This document shows positions 10,901 through 23,459 of a stretch of 64,000 bases of DNA, in pieces. The translations under genes and the position numbers were made by a program. Location: assembly GCA_963682055.1 (NCBI GenBank), contig OY821744.1:31720967-31784966 (forward strand), written 5' to 3'. How positions within the stretch are numbered: position 1 is the first letter of the stretch; the number at the start of each line of letters is the position of its first letter. This stretch comes from Primula veris (Eukaryota; Streptophyta; Magnoliopsida; Ericales; Primulaceae). The notes under the pieces are model-generated. The model searched no databases. It was not told the DNA's origin and saw only the letters and a program-made list of their open reading frames with translations.

Positions 10901-12971
10901 ACTCCTATATAGTTTTTTAAGCAGCTTTGTTGGTGAATGAGGTCTGTGGTTGCTTATTATCCTACATTTTTACGAATCCAGAACATACAGTTAGGAAGTT
11001 TGTTTGGTTTGTTGCCTCCTTTTAATTTGATTCTGTTTGTTTGTGGATAAGGATTGTTATATTCATATGCCTTATTTCCTATATTTATTTATATGCATAT
11101 GCCTTCTATATTTTCTTGAATTCTTCCGTTTTTTTTGTGTTGTTAGTTGTTAGAGGTGGTGCATGTATACATCACTTTTATAAGACTAGATAGCTATCTA
11201 TGTGTTATGTTGATGGAACATGGATATTGTTACTTGTAACTGTAATTAATCATTGATTTGGGCCCAATTGACTAAATTGTCCCTGACTGAGACTTGAGAG
11301 AACCATACTTCTATTTCCAGGTTAAGCACACAAAATCTATTAAATGTTCTTCTTAATGGTAGGGTAATTTATAATTAGTGGCATTAAGAAGGGGAAAAAT
11401 AACGAAATTTAAGAGAATACATGCTTAATCCACAGCAATAAAATAATTTCGCCATCTCCCTTTGTAACCTTTTCTCGTGTGGATTTGCACAAATAAGCTC
11501 AAAGTTCTTCATCTGATGGTAATTCATATAAGGCTTGATAACTATAAGTATGAACTCTCTTTACTAGATAACATGGCATATTATGCTTTGATACAATTTC
11601 TGGAGTACATTTCTTGGTCGGCATTTCTTTATATATATTAGATTAACTAATCCTGGGTACTTTCAAGTTTCAACAACTAAAAAGATACTTCCGGAAGCAC
11701 TTTTTTTCTAATTTATTTAATGTGGAATTTTCACTGATACGGATCATCTGACAGATGCACTTTCTGAGTTTTACTTGCTATTTTGCATGATTAAATATCC
11801 TTTGTTATAGACAAATTTTGGCTTTTGTGCAGGCTTCGCCAATCACAATTGGTGGGCGTCAAGTGCGCATTGAGGGAAGAAAATCAACCATTTCTCAAGG
11901 CAAGTTTTATTTGACATTATTACTCATCAAGTTTATAGGTTCTATTGATATTATATTTATTCCCCCCAAGTAAAACGTTTTTTTTCTGTAATATGGTGAG
12001 TTTTAATCAGGGTTTTCAACTTTTGTTTAAGTAACCTCCAAGAAAAAAAAGTTTTGTTTAGGTTCTGTTGATATTATATTTATTCCGCTCACGTAAAACG
12101 TTTTTTTTGTTGTAATATGGTGAGTTTTAATCAGGGTTTTCAACTTTTGTTTAAGTTAAGATCTTTCATTAGCCCCTCATGCCAGCCATATTGTTTCTTC
12201 CAATTTCCTGGGCTGGACTCTAGTATTGAAAAAACTACAAATTAGTATATTTCATTGTAAAATGGTGATGGTGTGTAAGACGTGTGCTTGGCTTATTGTT
12301 GATGGCAACTTTCAGTTATTCTCAGTGTTCCCTTAGTTCAGTTGCAACACTATCGGCCGTCGTAATTTAAATAAGTCAGACTGGTAGTTACGACTTATTT
12401 ACACACATTATTTCAATAAATTTCTCTGGTAGTCCTCTCTTGTGGGAACTAGTAGTGTCAAGATGGAGACCACTTGTCTAACCTATTTAATTATGGGTAT
12501 TGGTTACTAGATTAACTTATGTGGGACCAGTAGTGCTTTAGTTAAAACGAAGGAGACCAAATAAAAGTTTTGCCTAAAGTTTGTTGACCATCAATGTAGC
12601 AATTGAAATTATGGGGCAAACATAGAATTTTGATCCAAAGAGTTGTCGATACTGCTGTACTTCACTAGTTTAAGATTTTTACGCACACTTTTACTTTTAC
12701 AGGTATTAACAAGGATCGGAATTCATTTGGAAGAGGGGGATATGGTGGGTTCAGAAACGAGGGGACTAGAGGTAGACAATATTATGGTAGTGGCAGAGGT
12801 CGTTATCATCGAAACAGTTCTAATGGTTGGTCTGAGTTTGGTAACAAAGTCGGGAATCGGGAAGGTGGTGAGGTATACAAGGGAAGCGGTGATTTTTCCA
12901 ACGAAGATGGGTCCGTCTTTGTGGAGGGAACCGCCACGTCATCAACACCTTGTGTCACTGTTACTGCTTGA
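4993..12971 (+). CDS. G3BP-like protein with NTF2 and RRM domains
   Basis: Nine exons in phase: 4993-5034, 7310-7447, 8317-8605, 9123-9349, 9884-10058, 10149-10270, 10365-10424, 11833-11899 and 12703-12971 (TGA). They encode 462 residues with no stop or frameshift. All introns are GT-AG except the last, which is GC-AG (AAG|GCAAGT). Residues about 15-132 form an NTF2 domain, opening with 'VGDSFVQQYYATLNQSPEHL'. Residues about 292-371 form an RRM with RNP2 'IFVKGL' and RNP1 'GFCFGFVEF'. The tail has RGG-like runs such as 'FGRGGYGGF' and 'GSGRGRYHR'. This order defines the Rasputin/G3BP family: cytosolic RNA-binding proteins that dimerise through NTF2 and take part in stress granules. The acidic middle is typical. 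A Mutator-like element sits directly upstream. Plant family members are usually of similar size, so the gene looks intact. Confidence 0.93.
5100..6480. repeat. Degenerate minisatellite in intron 1 of the G3BP-like gene
   Basis: The phrase 'gctgtttctaagctccaca' and decaying variants recur near 5118, 5267, 5401, 5519, 5656 and 5791. Weaker forms ('gcagcttttaagc' and similar) appear near 5970, 6157, 6347 and 6468. Spacing is roughly 120-190 bp. Copies are best preserved on the 5' side, and the array makes up much of the 2,275-bp first intron. Confidence 0.8.
11937..12163. repeat. Two-copy tandem duplication in the last intron
   Basis: A unit of about 120 bp containing 'attgatattatatttattcc' and 'tggtgagttttaatcagggt' occurs twice in direct tandem within the GC-AG intron (11900-12702). 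The copies differ at only a few positions, so the duplication is recent. Confidence 0.8.
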
Positions 12972-14002
12972 CACTACATGAGGCTGAAATTAGGAATGCG
13001 AAAAGTGTATGCTTATTAGTTCTAGGAACACTGATTAGGTCTTACCAAAAAGCGAAAACACTACACCCGCTGCAACTACTGCAGCCCCTAGTAATTTGAA
13101 ATTCACTTTTCTCCTCCACAACTGTAAAACAAATTGTTTTTACTCTTCATTCAAATTACAAGCCTTTTACGTTGTTCTTTCTCTTCATTCAAATTACAAG
13201 CCTTTTACATTTTCTGTATGTATGTATATGATCCAACAACTATTGCCTCTTCTTCTCAATCTAACAGAAACTTCCCTATAAACACATGCTCCAAATATCT
13301 ACTACACATACATGCACATATTCAATTGTTATTAGTATAAACAAATTAAGACCTTTATCGTTTGCGGATCTACATCTATTTAGATTATCTGTCTTGGTAA
13401 TAGTAATTGAGTTTATAGTTGGAGATGGGTCTGAATCTTTATGTTTTATGATTTGATTGAGGAGGTCCTTAACAGCGGTTTGGGATCAAAAAGAGGAGTA
13501 AGACTGAGTTGCAGTACTTGCGGGAGAGGGTTTGAAGAATAGGTATGTACTATGTAGTACGGGATATCTTATGGACCAAGAAGTAGGCAGCCAGTTTACC
13601 AGAACGGTAAATATCACTCAAAATATTATATTTAGAACGAGTACAGACGGAATACAGATGTTCCAAAAGTCGCTAGAGCTATGATCTCTCGACTTCCAAG
13701 GTAAATTTATAAAAAAGAACATAAGGAAGCTAGTAATAGCCAGTTTTGAGTGTTGAGACCAAGACAGTTATCATTCGGTAGTTCGGAATTAAACGTGCTT
13801 CTCAAATTCCCAACTTAATTACGGTTCCAACAATACTGGTTACAGTAGGCATAATTGATAATACTGCACTCCTCATTTAGTTGTCTTCTGCATAATGAAA
13901 ATAATATAATTAAAATGTTAAACTAGATGTGATTAACTAAAAAAAATTCCATTTTCGGCAATTTAGGCCGGTGATAAATTTTGGATTGCTACATTATCTA
14001 CA
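12972..14002. other. 3' flank of the G3BP-like gene and intergenic DNA
   Basis: The first few hundred bases are probably the 3' UTR. A 37-bp unit ('cttcattcaaattacaagcc' plus flank) is duplicated in tandem at about 13141-13215. I see no further gene before the foldback element. Confidence 0.5.
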
Positions 14003-14299
14003 ACTTAATTAAGTATTAGTCCATGAAACTGAAACTAATTAAGTATTGGTCTACTTTCCCTAACTAACCAATAAAAATGTAAAAAAAAATAAGAAAAAAT
14101 GGAAAATTTCCAGAAAATAAAAATGGAAAATTTCCAGAAAATAAAAATGGAAAAATAAAAAAATAAAAATATTCTGAAAAAATTTAAAAAACCTTTAAAA
14201 GGGCAAAACCACGAAAAAACACAAATAAAATTTTAAAAATCACAAAAAATATAAAATCAACAAAAATCTAAAAACGCAAAAAAAAAAAAAAATAGTCTG

Positions 14300-15670
14300 A
14301 CTCGTATTAATTCATATTAAAAAAAGTATGAGTCATTTTAAAAACAGTCTGAGTCATTTTAATTCATTTTAAAAACAGTCTAAGTCATTTTAAGTCATTT
14401 TAAAAACAGTACGAGTCATTTTAAGTAATTTTAAAAACAGTCTGACTCGTTTTAAGTCATTTTAAAAATAGTCCGAGTCGTTTCAAGTCATTTTAAAAAT
14501 ATTTTGAGTCGTTTCAAATCATTTTAAAAATAGTACGAGTCGTTTTAAGTAATTTTAAAAACAGTTCGACTCGTTTTAAGTCATTTTAAAAACAATCTGA
14601 GTCGTTTCAAGTCATTTAAAAACAGTCTGAGTCATTTTAATTCATTTTAAAAACAGTCTGAGTCATTTTAAGTTATTTTAAAAACAGTACGAGTCATTTT
14701 AAGTAATTTTAAAAACAGTCTGACTCGTTTTAAGTCATTTTAAAAATAGTCCGAGTCGTTTCAAGTCATTTTAAAAATATTTTGAGTCGTTTCAAATCAT
14801 TTTAAAAATAGTATGAGTCGTTTTAAGTAATTTTAAAAACAGTTTGACTCGTTTTAAGTCATTTTAAAAACAGTCTGAGTCGTTTCAAGTCATTTAAAAA
14901 CAGTCTGAGTTATTTTAACTAATTAAAAATAGTCTGAGTCATTTTAAGTAATTTTAAAAACTGTCTGAGTTATTTTAAGTCAGTTTAAAAATAGTCAAAG
15001 TAGTTTTAAAAATAGTCTGAGTCATTTTAAAAATAATTTGAGTTGTTTTAAGTCATTTTAAAAGCGATCTGAGTAATTTTAACAGTCTGAGTCGTTTTAA
15101 GTTATTTTAAAAATAGTCTGAATCATTTTAAGTCATTTTAAAAACTGTCTGAATCGTTTTAAGTCATTTTAAAAACGGTCTGAGTCATTTTTAAAACAGT
15201 TTGAGTCATTTTATATTATTTTAAAAACAATATGAGTAATTTTAAAAACATACCGAGTTGTTTTAAATTATTTTAAAAACAGTCTGAGTCGTTTTAAATT
15301 ATTTTAAAAACAGTCTGAGTCATTTGCAGTCATTTTAAAAACAGGCTGAGTCATTTTCAGTTATTTTAAAAACAGTCCAAGTCATTTAGAAATAATATGA
15401 GTAATTTTAATAACAGTCTAAGTTATTTTAAGTCATTTTAAAAACAGTCTGATCCATTTTAAATCATTTTAAGAACAATCTGAGTCATTTTAAGTAATTT
15501 TAAAAACAGTCCGAGTCATTTTAAAAATAGTCTGGGTCATATTTAAATCATTTGAAAAAGAGTATGAGTCATTTTCGGTAAGTTAAAAAATAGTTCAAGT
15601 TATTTTAAAAAACAGCTCGAATAATTTTAAAAATAGTCCGAGTCATTTTAAAACAATTGCAAGTTATTTT
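14300..15670. repeat. 31-bp satellite array with higher-order structure
   Basis: About 40 units of 'gtcattttaaaaacagtctg' plus 'agtcgttttaa' run head to tail with substitutions. A block of about nine units recurs at an offset of about 278 bp ('acgagtcattttaagtaatt' near 14411 and 14689), so there is a higher-order repeat on top of the basic one. Units lose regularity toward the right. Confidence 0.88.
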
Positions 15671-15689
15671 AAAGTTTTTAATATTTTTT

Positions 15690-16030
15690 GGACTTCCCGG
15701 CCTTTTCCGACTTTTTCCGACTTTTTTTCATTTTTTTCATTTTTTTTGTGATTTTGGATTTTTCTTGGTTTGTTTTTTTAATTTTTTTTTACCATTTTTT
15801 GGGTTTTTTTTGGGCTCCCGACTTTTTTGAACGTTTTTTCATTATTTTGTGATTTTGGATTTTTTTAAGGGTTTTTTTAAAGTTTTTTTTTTACCAATTT
15901 TGGTTTTTTTCGCGTTCCTTATTTTTTTGAAATATTTTTCATTTTTTTTGTGATTACGGTTTTTTGGATTTTTCTTGGTTTTTTTACCATTTTTTTCAAT
16001 TTTTTTTGGATTTTTCGTTTTGTTTTTTAT
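15690..16030. repeat. T-rich repeat, about three units
   Basis: Units contain 'cccgacttttttgaac', 'ttttttcattttttttgtga', 'ttttggatttttcttgg' and 'accattttttgggttttt'. The same consensus fills the long array at 61370-62690, so the two loci share a repeat family. Confidence 0.8.
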
Positions 16031-16180
16031 TGATTGTTTTTCTATTTTTATTTTTTAATTTTTGAGTTTTCCCTATTTGTTCTATTTTATTTTTATTTTT
16101 ATTGGGTAATTAAGTGGGTGATCAATCTTTAATTAGTTTTACAAATAATGGACCAATACTTAATTAAATTTTATAAGTTG

Positions 16181-19100
16181 ACCAATTATTAAATAATTTT
16201 GTTTTCATGCACAAATACTTAATTAACACTGAGATGAGAGGGGATGGTAACACATTTGTGCGTCTAATAATTGGTCGTGGGTTTAACTCTCCTTGCCTTA
16301 TTTTTCTTTTTCTTTTTGCCTTAAAAAAAACTTTTTTAGTGGTTGTGAAATTTGAACCTTCATTTGTGTAAATAAGCAAACAAATTAGCATATATAAGAC
16401 CTACTAATTGTTCTAATTTAATAATTCTTACAATAAGTTAAAAAAAATTCCCACCTTATTTTGACTTGAGGACTAAAAAAAAAAGAAGATAATAAAAATT
16501 GAATGCATGGAGTAAGTTATAACGACAGATAAGACCAAGCATTTGTTTATTTCACTAGAACCAAAAATGGGAAAAAGGTAGAAAATCCACAAACCATATG
16601 ATCCTACTAATGTATATGCAGTGGCGGCCTAATACCGTAGGTTGTCCAGTCCAGTTTTTTTTTTTACCTCAGACTCAAATCTTACTGGATTTGGGCTTGG
16701 GCTGCCGTTGTGTACATGTATATACATATATGAGGTATCGAGCAAGAAATGCAATCTTATCAGTTATCATGCACATGAATATTTGAGCAAGAAATGCAAT
16801 CTCATCACCAAATGTAATTGTCAAGTTTCTTAATCCATAACCATACTTTACTTAGTTTACTATATATAACCCGAGAAAAGTATCGAGTACAAAAAAAAGT
16901 ACAGTACTGAGTAACATGTATACAAACCTGTATGTCACCGCTTATTCCTTCCCTCGACTTACTGATTATCTGCCACAAAACCTTGCAAAGTACCAACCAA
17001 CATGAGAAGAATTAGGAGTAGACTAAACGGAACAACAACACCCCCTCAATATTAAAAACGCCCTGAACTTTTATGAAATATTTTATCGGAAAGTTGTTGC
17101 GTAAACTCCCATCACTACTCGTTATAATTATAACTAAAGATACAATCATACAATTGTAATTCAGCCCCTAACATTTTCAAAGCTTTGTTTTGCCACTGCC
17201 AAACCAAAGTTTATATCAATAAAGACAGTGACATATAATTGTTGCTCGACTTTGTAGTCAAAATCTCTTATATGATTACTAACATCGCAGGATGAGGGAT
17301 CAAATTAATTCCACCGATATGGTAAACTTTCTTATTGATGTCTTTGTATTTTTCTTTGAAAAGTAGGTATGTCAAACTCCATCATTGAACTGTTTTTCTC
17401 TGGTTGCTCTTTTTGGTATCTTTAACATGAGAAAAAATTAACACCCCCACCTACACATGACATAATTATTCTCCCTTTAATTTTATATTTATTGGTCATG
17501 AGAATTATAAAAATTGCTTAACTCGTGTGATACGGTGTCTTAAGGTTATTATAACCCCCAACTTGATCAACATTAACAATAGGGTTAACGCGATACTAAT
17601 AACTTTTTAGGCAACTTTCCCATCCATGCCAATATATAAAACTAAAATCATGATTTAGTAAATTTATAGAGTTAGTCAAGACATTTTCTTATACATGGGA
17701 CATGCGAGGTCAACTATATCGGGCGACCCAGTGCGAAATCTGATGAGCAATAACTCCGAATATGGAAATTATTTGTCATTTATTGCTGAAACCTTTAGCA
17801 ATTTGGAAATTTGTTTTTATAGTGGATATGAAAATTAACGTGATGATCAGTTACGTTAGCTCTCTCAATGGTAGTTCTTATTTGAGGTTAACATCTTTTA
17901 TACTTTTAGGGAAAATCCAAATGATTTCATGATGAGTACTGTTGACGTTGTCTTAAATTTATAGAGGACTATATTGTTGTTAATTTCTTAGACAAGAATA
18001 CCAAAAAACATGTATATATAATGTTTAAGCTGTCCATAGATGTGGTTTTACTACTTAATTAAAGCTTATATATCTACCAAGTATCGGTAAGGCAGATCTA
18101 AGTCTGAATTTTGTTTAAATAAAAATTATTGTTTGCTACACCAATCTAATCTATTAATGGTTAAAAATTTATATACTGATCATTTTACAAAATTAACAAT
18201 TTATATATTCAGGTATATGAGATCCATAAATCAATATACATTAGTTGATTTATGTTAATTTTTTAAGAAAAATTTGGTTACGTGATCATTTCCAGTTATG
18301 ATTTAAGGGTAAAACCGACATCGCACATAACCAAAAATTGGTTAAAAAGCTAACTGGAGTGTGTTGATTGATAAATCTGTTATATGTGTGTATGCAAATT
18401 ATTAAATTTGTAAGATAAGTATACATAATATTAACCATTAATAAATTGGTGTAATAAAAAATAATTATCTCTTTTTTTTTTTTTTTTTTTCTTAGCACTA
18501 AGAGTTTTTTTTATTTGAAGTTCTTATTGTTTTAAGTTGTAATAAGTTAGTTACGACTCTTCTATATTAAGAAGATATAGTCAAATATATTCCCATGTTA
18601 CATTTTAGTCATTATTGATATTTGACGCAATTGATATTTGTTTGAATGCATGTTCAGTCATTATTGATACCAATGTTACTCCCGTTATAATTTATTAAGA
18701 TGTTGAAGTCCTATGGTGGTCTAATAGTCATATCGGGAAATAAAACTGCGATATCAGGTTAAACAAGAATTTAATTATCTATTAACAAATTATCCTTTCC
18801 AAAGTGATATAGAACCCTTAGGTGAGAGTTCATCACATTACTTTAGAATGTATGTATAGTACGACTATGACTGTACACAACCATGTTAGATTTCTATCAT
18901 TATTTGCAAAGAAAGTGAAAAAATTGCCATATCCTTAAAAATAGCATCCCAATTAGTTCCCAACTGAGTCATATGTGTCAACCGTCTGTATAAAAAGCTC
19001 CTTTCGTAGTAAAACGATTCAAGGCTTGATAAAAGCTCGATTCGAAGCTAAAAAAAACATAAAAAAAACTCGGTTTTCCGTATTTTAGGCCGCTAATTAT

Positions 19101-19561
19101 TAGGGGAAAATGACTACGAAATTTGGTGGAAATAATTAATACTAAGAGAAGAGAGGTAAAACTAAAACCGTATATAACCAAAAGAAAAAGAATTTCAGAT
19201 GGTCAATATTTTTTGTAGTTTTCATTTTCTCTATCTTTAATGAATTATTGTAGTGTGCTACCACCTAATTTGTTTTTTTTAACATTACCTAAATAGTCAT
19301 ATTACTAGGCGATGAAGGCTAATTTATATTGAAAATCATCTATATTTTAGAATTATAAAAAAGATATATTGAAACAATACATATATAATAATGTAAATTA
19401 GCTTTTTTAGAATGTGTCGTGAAATTTTGAATATATGATCAAAAATTCTAATTCGAAAGCGTTATTCTCTGTACTTGATCAAAATAACAAAAGGGAAATT
19501 GTAAGTTTAAGTTATATAGTAATTTGTTAATTACAATTTTTTGTAAACATATGTTAAGTAA
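16181..19561. other. Intergenic, no gene seen
   Basis: The stretch is AT-rich with scattered short open frames and none with recognisable protein signatures. A short duplicated phrase, 'gagcaagaaatgcaatct', occurs near 16739 and 16783. A T-run lies at 18470-18490. I see nothing else to annotate. Confidence 0.5.
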
Positions 19562-19634
19562 GCCGTCTTAGCTCAGCTGGTAGAGCGCGTGGCTTTTAAC
19601 CACGTGGTCGTGGGTTCGATTCCCACAGACGGCG
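19562..19634 (+). tRNA. tRNA-Lys (anticodon UUU)
   Basis: The 73-nt sequence folds into a complete cloverleaf. All seven acceptor pairs form (gccgtct with agacggc), and the D stem is gctc/gagc. The anticodon stem cgtgg/ccacg closes the loop cttttaa with anticodon TTT. The T stem gtggg/cccac encloses ttcgatt. Internal A and B boxes are present. A T-run begins at 19635 and serves as a Pol III terminator. No CCA is encoded, as expected for a nuclear gene. Confidence 0.97.
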
Positions 19635-20267
19635 TTTTTTTTTGTTTTCTTATAATTGAACTTCTGAATATTTTCTAATGCCTAAGAACAGAAAAGATTG
19701 ACTTCACGCACCGGCATCACCGCCCTCGATCTTACTCCACAATACCCTAACCGGTAAGTACTTCACTCTACGAATAAGAGACTTTTGTTGAAAAATGGTG
19801 CACAAACTTGTAACTTGCAAGGACTAAGGAGTGACAATTACTAATTAACAATCATATTTAATTGTTCGCGACAAGACCCCGCAAGAGGTGGGTAGATTTT
19901 TCTAATTGTCCGTTAAAGGAGTGACAATTAGCAACCCGACTTGATTACTCGCGACATGGACCCCACAAGACGTGGGTTCCGATCAAGTAAAAGTATACAC
20001 AACATTCAAAATACTCACACTTGCGCGGGGTTTGTTTTCCTACTTATTCGGTCATATGGGTATACGAATTTGGTTTAGACATATGTTCCTAATAAAACGA
20101 TAAATCATGATAATTTCGAAATATATATATAGATTTATCATTTATGATGAGTATATAATGAACGCTAAAATTTTAAAAAATAAAAATGAACGCTACTGAG
20201 TATTTAAGCAGTTAATCTAGAGTGTAATACAAAATATATATAAAATTTGTCAAGAATAAATAACAAA
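19635..20267. other. Spacer between the two tRNA genes
   Basis: It starts with a T-run terminator. Around 19800-19990 two related phrases, 'ggagtgacaattactaatta' near 19828 and 'ggagtgacaattagcaaccc' near 19918, each precede a 'gcgacaagaccccgcaag'-like block. This indicates an internal duplication. I see no gene. Confidence 0.5.
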
Positions 20268-20340
20268 GCCGTCTTAGCTCAGCTGGTAGAGCGCGTGACT
20301 TTTAACCACGTGGTCGTGGGTTCGATTCCCACAGACGGCG
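20268..20340 (+). tRNA. tRNA-Lys (UUU), second copy with a stem mismatch
   Basis: This copy is identical to the tRNA 706 bp upstream except for G to A at position 31, the base that closes the anticodon stem. It changes cgtgg to cgtga, so the last pair against ccacg becomes A-C. The rest of the cloverleaf, the TTT anticodon, the A and B boxes and the downstream T-run are intact. It may still be transcribed, but the weakened stem makes full function uncertain. Confidence 0.92.
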
Positions 20341-21646
20341 TTTTTTTTAATATTAATTCAGCTTTGTTTGATTTTCCATGCATTAAAAAACAATCGATTA
20401 CAAAAAAAATCTCCGCAACCAAAACAAACCAAATCAATCATATTCGGTTTGGTTTGTTTCGGTTTAAACTTTAACAAATAAAAAACACAATATTTAAAAT
20501 TACACTAATTTCGTAAAATTTTCCCTTATATTTCATTTGCAAATTTAAACCAAAAATCGAATAACAAACTAAAGATTTCGTTTTCCATTTCTTAAGAAAA
20601 ACAAGAGAAATTAACTAATTTCAAAATTGGGCATAAACCATTTTTTTTTGTTGAGGGAAAATAGGTATCGTTTTCATTAATGCATATATTATATTTTCTT
20701 TGTCTCCTTTTTTTTTTTCTGCTTTTTAATTAATTTTTTTTTATTAATGTTTGATATATTAGCTTTTTAATCTTTTTAAAAATTATTTTTCACCAAAAAT
20801 CTCTAAAAGTGAAAGAGAAGGACACTAACAAAAGTAAGATGAGTCGGGTCTTATGTTAGATGAATCAGAATATGACATAAGAAATAATGTACTAACTTGC
20901 CAATAATGCTAATGAGTTAAATAGATCCGGTCAGACTCTCAATACATCAATACTCAATGTAAATTTAAAATTTTATTTTCACAACGAAATTTAAGAGTAT
21001 GTTATTCGGTCATATATTTAATTAATATTTAACATTAGAATATTCTCAAATAGGGTTCTATAGTATTATATTTGAATTTTTATTTTATTGAATTGTTAAA
21101 TAAAATATATTAAAATTATTAAAAAAAATTAAATATTTCTAATTAATATTTAAGCTTATAATAGTCTCAAATATAGTTTCATAAGTATTATATTTGACAT
21201 TTTATTTTTGTTTTAGTTGAGATGTAAAAAAATTCTAAAATTACATAATGACTGTGTGACAATTAGTATGGTCGAGTCTGCCTCGAAATCACAACTAATT
21301 GGCATAAACTCAAATAGAGAACTACTACATAGTAGGACTACCATTACTAATCATGAAACGTATTATTAAGTAAATTAATGCAGATCAAAATTTAAGATTT
21401 CGTTAAATTATTGAAGATATAGCATTTAATCCCCTTCCATTTTTGTTTCCATTTGGATGTTTTTTATTAATTGGAGATATAGCATTTAATTTACTATCAT
21501 TTTTATTTCCATTTAGATGTTTTTAATTACCAAATGATTTTTTTTTTATCATATGGATGAATAAGCAATGAAAAAAATTTAAATATGTTAAATATGCATT
21601 GGGTTTTTAATTAAATTGAAACTTTCACAAAATACATACATACATA
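20341..21646. other. Intergenic, no gene seen
   Basis: AT-rich DNA without coding signal. A short duplication, 'ggagatatagcatttaat', occurs near 21413 and 21473. A (acat)n run lies just before the copia element. Confidence 0.5.
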
Positions 21647-21651
21647 CATAT

Positions 21652-21866
21652 TGTTGTAAGATATAATTGGACTATTGGGCTTGTACTTTATGGGCCCAAG
21701 TGGGCTTATAACCCTACCCCTCTATCTATATAAAGAGGGTTAGAGGTCTTCTATTTGAGATTCATTCATATACATTCTGATTAATAAAGACCTACTGTCA
21801 TCTCTCTCTATATTCTCTCTATGTCTCCTATATAATATATATACTGAGCTAATATGTCACACAACA
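21652..21866 (+). repeat. 5' LTR of the copia element
   Basis: 215 bp, starting TGTTGTAAG and ending CACACAACA. It contains 'ctatctatataaagagggtt', a likely TATA region for the element's own transcript. It differs from the 3' LTR at four sites. Confidence 0.93.
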
Positions 21867-23459
21867 CGTTATCAGCACTTTGCTCGTGGAGAATAGGATA
21901 TACGCTCGCGAATATTGAAGATTTTGGGAAAACGCAAGGATATTGAGTATCTATAAACTTTGAAGTTTTTGTATTATCGACCATCTTCAGCATACCTGGA
22001 ATACGGTAGCTTATTTTTCCCCCTAGCTGTACATGTATATCGCAATATATTGGAGCAAATCACAACTGACATGATTAGTATATTACACGTGTGATAGAAA
22101 AAAAAGTATTCTGAAAATTGCTAAATCACTGTGATTTGAAAATAACTACATATGATATTTCAAACTTGTACAATTGTATTGCATATCTATATAATTTACA
22201 CGCATGAAACCTTAGATATATCACGTAGTAAAAGCAAATCCTAGCTAAACAAACCTCTTACATGTTTGTAGATACATTCAGAAGTACATGACTATTTTAT
22301 TACTTAACTGTACGTATGTAACGATTGTGTATATGTTATAAATATTCTATCATTATATATCTATATACCCGAACATGCTTGAAAATTGTTCTTTTGTATG
22401 ATTGATGTCCAATATGGAATAGAATAATACGCTTTAGAACATCGTATAGTAACTAGCTGATATATAATGCCAGTGTTTCTAGAACAAGTCTTATAACTAC
22501 AAGTCTACAAATTGCATGTTGTTATGGTAATACTTGACGTGTTAGTTTTTTTTGGAAAAAAATTAATCCTAACACATATAGGAGCTTCTAGCTAGAATTA
22601 CATTATATTCTTTGTCATATTCTAAATCTGATACATATATGGCTGATTGGTTGAACGTTTAGTACGTAAAATCCATGTTACATAGTTCTCAAAATTTAGA
22701 ATTCACAAGGATAATGTTTGTAAAACATACATATGGTATGCGATATATTACAAAATAGTACTGTAATATGAAAGTTCCCATGTAATATTTATTTAATGTA
22801 TACTTGTGTAAAATATGGTAATTTGCGAAATCATATATTTTCACATTTAAGTTGGAAAAATTATGAACCCTCCCCAACTAGGCTCACCTATTTGGATACG
22901 ATGTCTATGAAAGATATAGGCGGAAGTCGATATCCTAATGAGGTCGGGTTTTAAGTGGCATTCGTGCCCTCCACCCTCACCGTCTTTCCTGGTCGTGTTC
23001 AATTAGAGCTACCGAAAGGGGTTGACTAAATAATAATTTCCCCGAGTGTGTTTATATAGTGATGTATGCTTCGCCGAATTGGTGTCTCAGTATCGACCCG
23101 TCGTTCGATCAATGAGAACCAATTCACATTAAAAGCAAAACTATTTTCGAACCTGCCGTTTCGAAATAAAGTTTGTGCTTATGCAAACCATAAACATATA
23201 AACCAGTCGTTTTATATGATAAATAATTCAAAACTCCCAACACATGTTGGATGCCATCTATGATGAGAAAAATCGTAAAACATACTTGCGAAATGACTGT
23301 TTAAACGTTGATTTTAATCCGTCACCACATGTTACTCACCCTGATGTGTGAAAATGTGATGCCCAAAATTTTTTTTGGATGACATCTTTGATGAGTAAAA
23401 CACGAGTTTGTTGTTACCATCAGGATGAATGCTAAGGCGTTGATTTTATTCCGCCGCCA

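Larger units (their letters stand above)
14003..16180. mobile_element. Satellite-filled foldback element
   Basis: Imperfect inverted repeats bound the region. The left end (14003-14080) reads 'aattaagtattggtctact' and later 'caataaaaat'. The reverse complement of 16095-16180 reads 'aattaagtattggtccatta' and 'cccaataaaaat'. Between them lie a satellite array (about 14300-15670) and T-rich repeats (about 15690-16030). There is no coding capacity. It fits a non-autonomous inverted-repeat element whose centre expanded by tandem duplication. I could not identify a clean target duplication, so the class is uncertain. Confidence 0.55.

Noticed and set aside
10637..10912. Open frames on both strands inside intron 7 of the G3BP-like gene
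   Set aside because: They lie in a 1.4-kb intron between two in-phase RRM exons and lack domain features.
14300..15670. Regular roughly 31-bp repeats that could suggest a CRISPR array
   Set aside because: There are no unique spacers between repeats. Units are contiguous and degenerate, and the genome is eukaryotic.
16164..16391. 75-residue minus-strand frame containing 'GELNPRPIIRR'
   Set aside because: It spans the edge of the foldback element and a basic low-complexity stretch, with no homology I can support.
20247..20474. 75-residue open frame across the second tRNA
   Set aside because: It is the translation of the tRNA gene itself, a common annotation artefact.
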